DNA from: Draconibacterium sp.
GTDB taxonomy: Bacteria > Bacteroidota > Bacteroidia > Bacteroidales > Prolixibacteraceae
Direction: 5' to 3'
Assembly: GCA_027011835.1 (NCBI GenBank)
Contig: JALUZN010000449.1
Location: 1-5,885 of the forward strand
DNA length: 5,885 nucleotides
Numbering within the stretch: the first letter of the stretch is position 1; each line of letters begins with the position of its first letter. Below the pieces are notes generated by a model. That model was not told the origin of the DNA, searched no databases, and saw only the letters and a list, made by a program, of their open reading frames with translations. The translations under genes were made by a program, and so were the position numbers. Below, in pieces: positions 5,883 through 5,885 of the stretch.

Positions 5883-5885
5883 TAT

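Noticed and set aside
1..5885. CRISPR array, tRNA/rRNA genes, toxin-antitoxin or phage-defence module
   Set aside because: No regularly spaced repeats, tRNA-like cloverleaf, rRNA segments, or defence-type domains were seen. The large genes are all recognisable ordinary families.

Overview
This is an AT-rich window whose gene content and control signals fit a member of the Bacteroidota. Three intergenic regions carry close or perfect matches to the Bacteroidota -7 element TAnnTTTG, and no start has a clear Shine-Dalgarno sequence. The exported M64-type peptidase also fits. A marine or environmental Bacteroidia lineage is a reasonable guess, but the sequence does not prove it.

Layout, left to right. 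Positions 1-42 hold the first 14 codons of a minus-strand gene that leaves the window. Diverging from it is a plus-strand YhhN/TMEM86-type lysoplasmalogenase-family membrane protein (105-665), which appears to lack the usual first two membrane segments. Positions 666-1085 have no credible gene. They contain a roughly 300-bp structured element (724-1025) with imperfect terminal inverted repeats and internal hairpins, probably a dispersed intergenic repeat. A minus-strand secreted M64-family metallopeptidase (1086-2360) follows. It diverges across a 55-bp promoter region from a plus-strand YbdG-type mechanosensitive channel (2416-3744). Next are an Lrp/AsnC-family regulator (3882-4367) behind its own promoter and an AT-rich dyad, a strong bidirectional terminator (4371-4397), and a convergent minus-strand ammonium transporter (4404-5729). 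The right edge (5730-5885) is the amt upstream region, with a promoter, a direct repeat spaced 52 bp, and an 11-bp perfect inverted repeat.

The genes are mostly single transcription units rather than an operon. The only functional link suggested by position is between the amino-acid-type regulator (Lrp/AsnC) and the ammonium transporter, both plausibly part of nitrogen physiology. No PII (glnK) gene is visible next to amt. The channel (osmotic stress), peptidase (extracellular proteolysis) and YhhN protein (lipid metabolism) look like unrelated housekeeping or accessory functions. I found no convincing novel multigene system. The items most worth a second look are the structured repeat, the shortened YhhN gene and the repeats upstream of amt.
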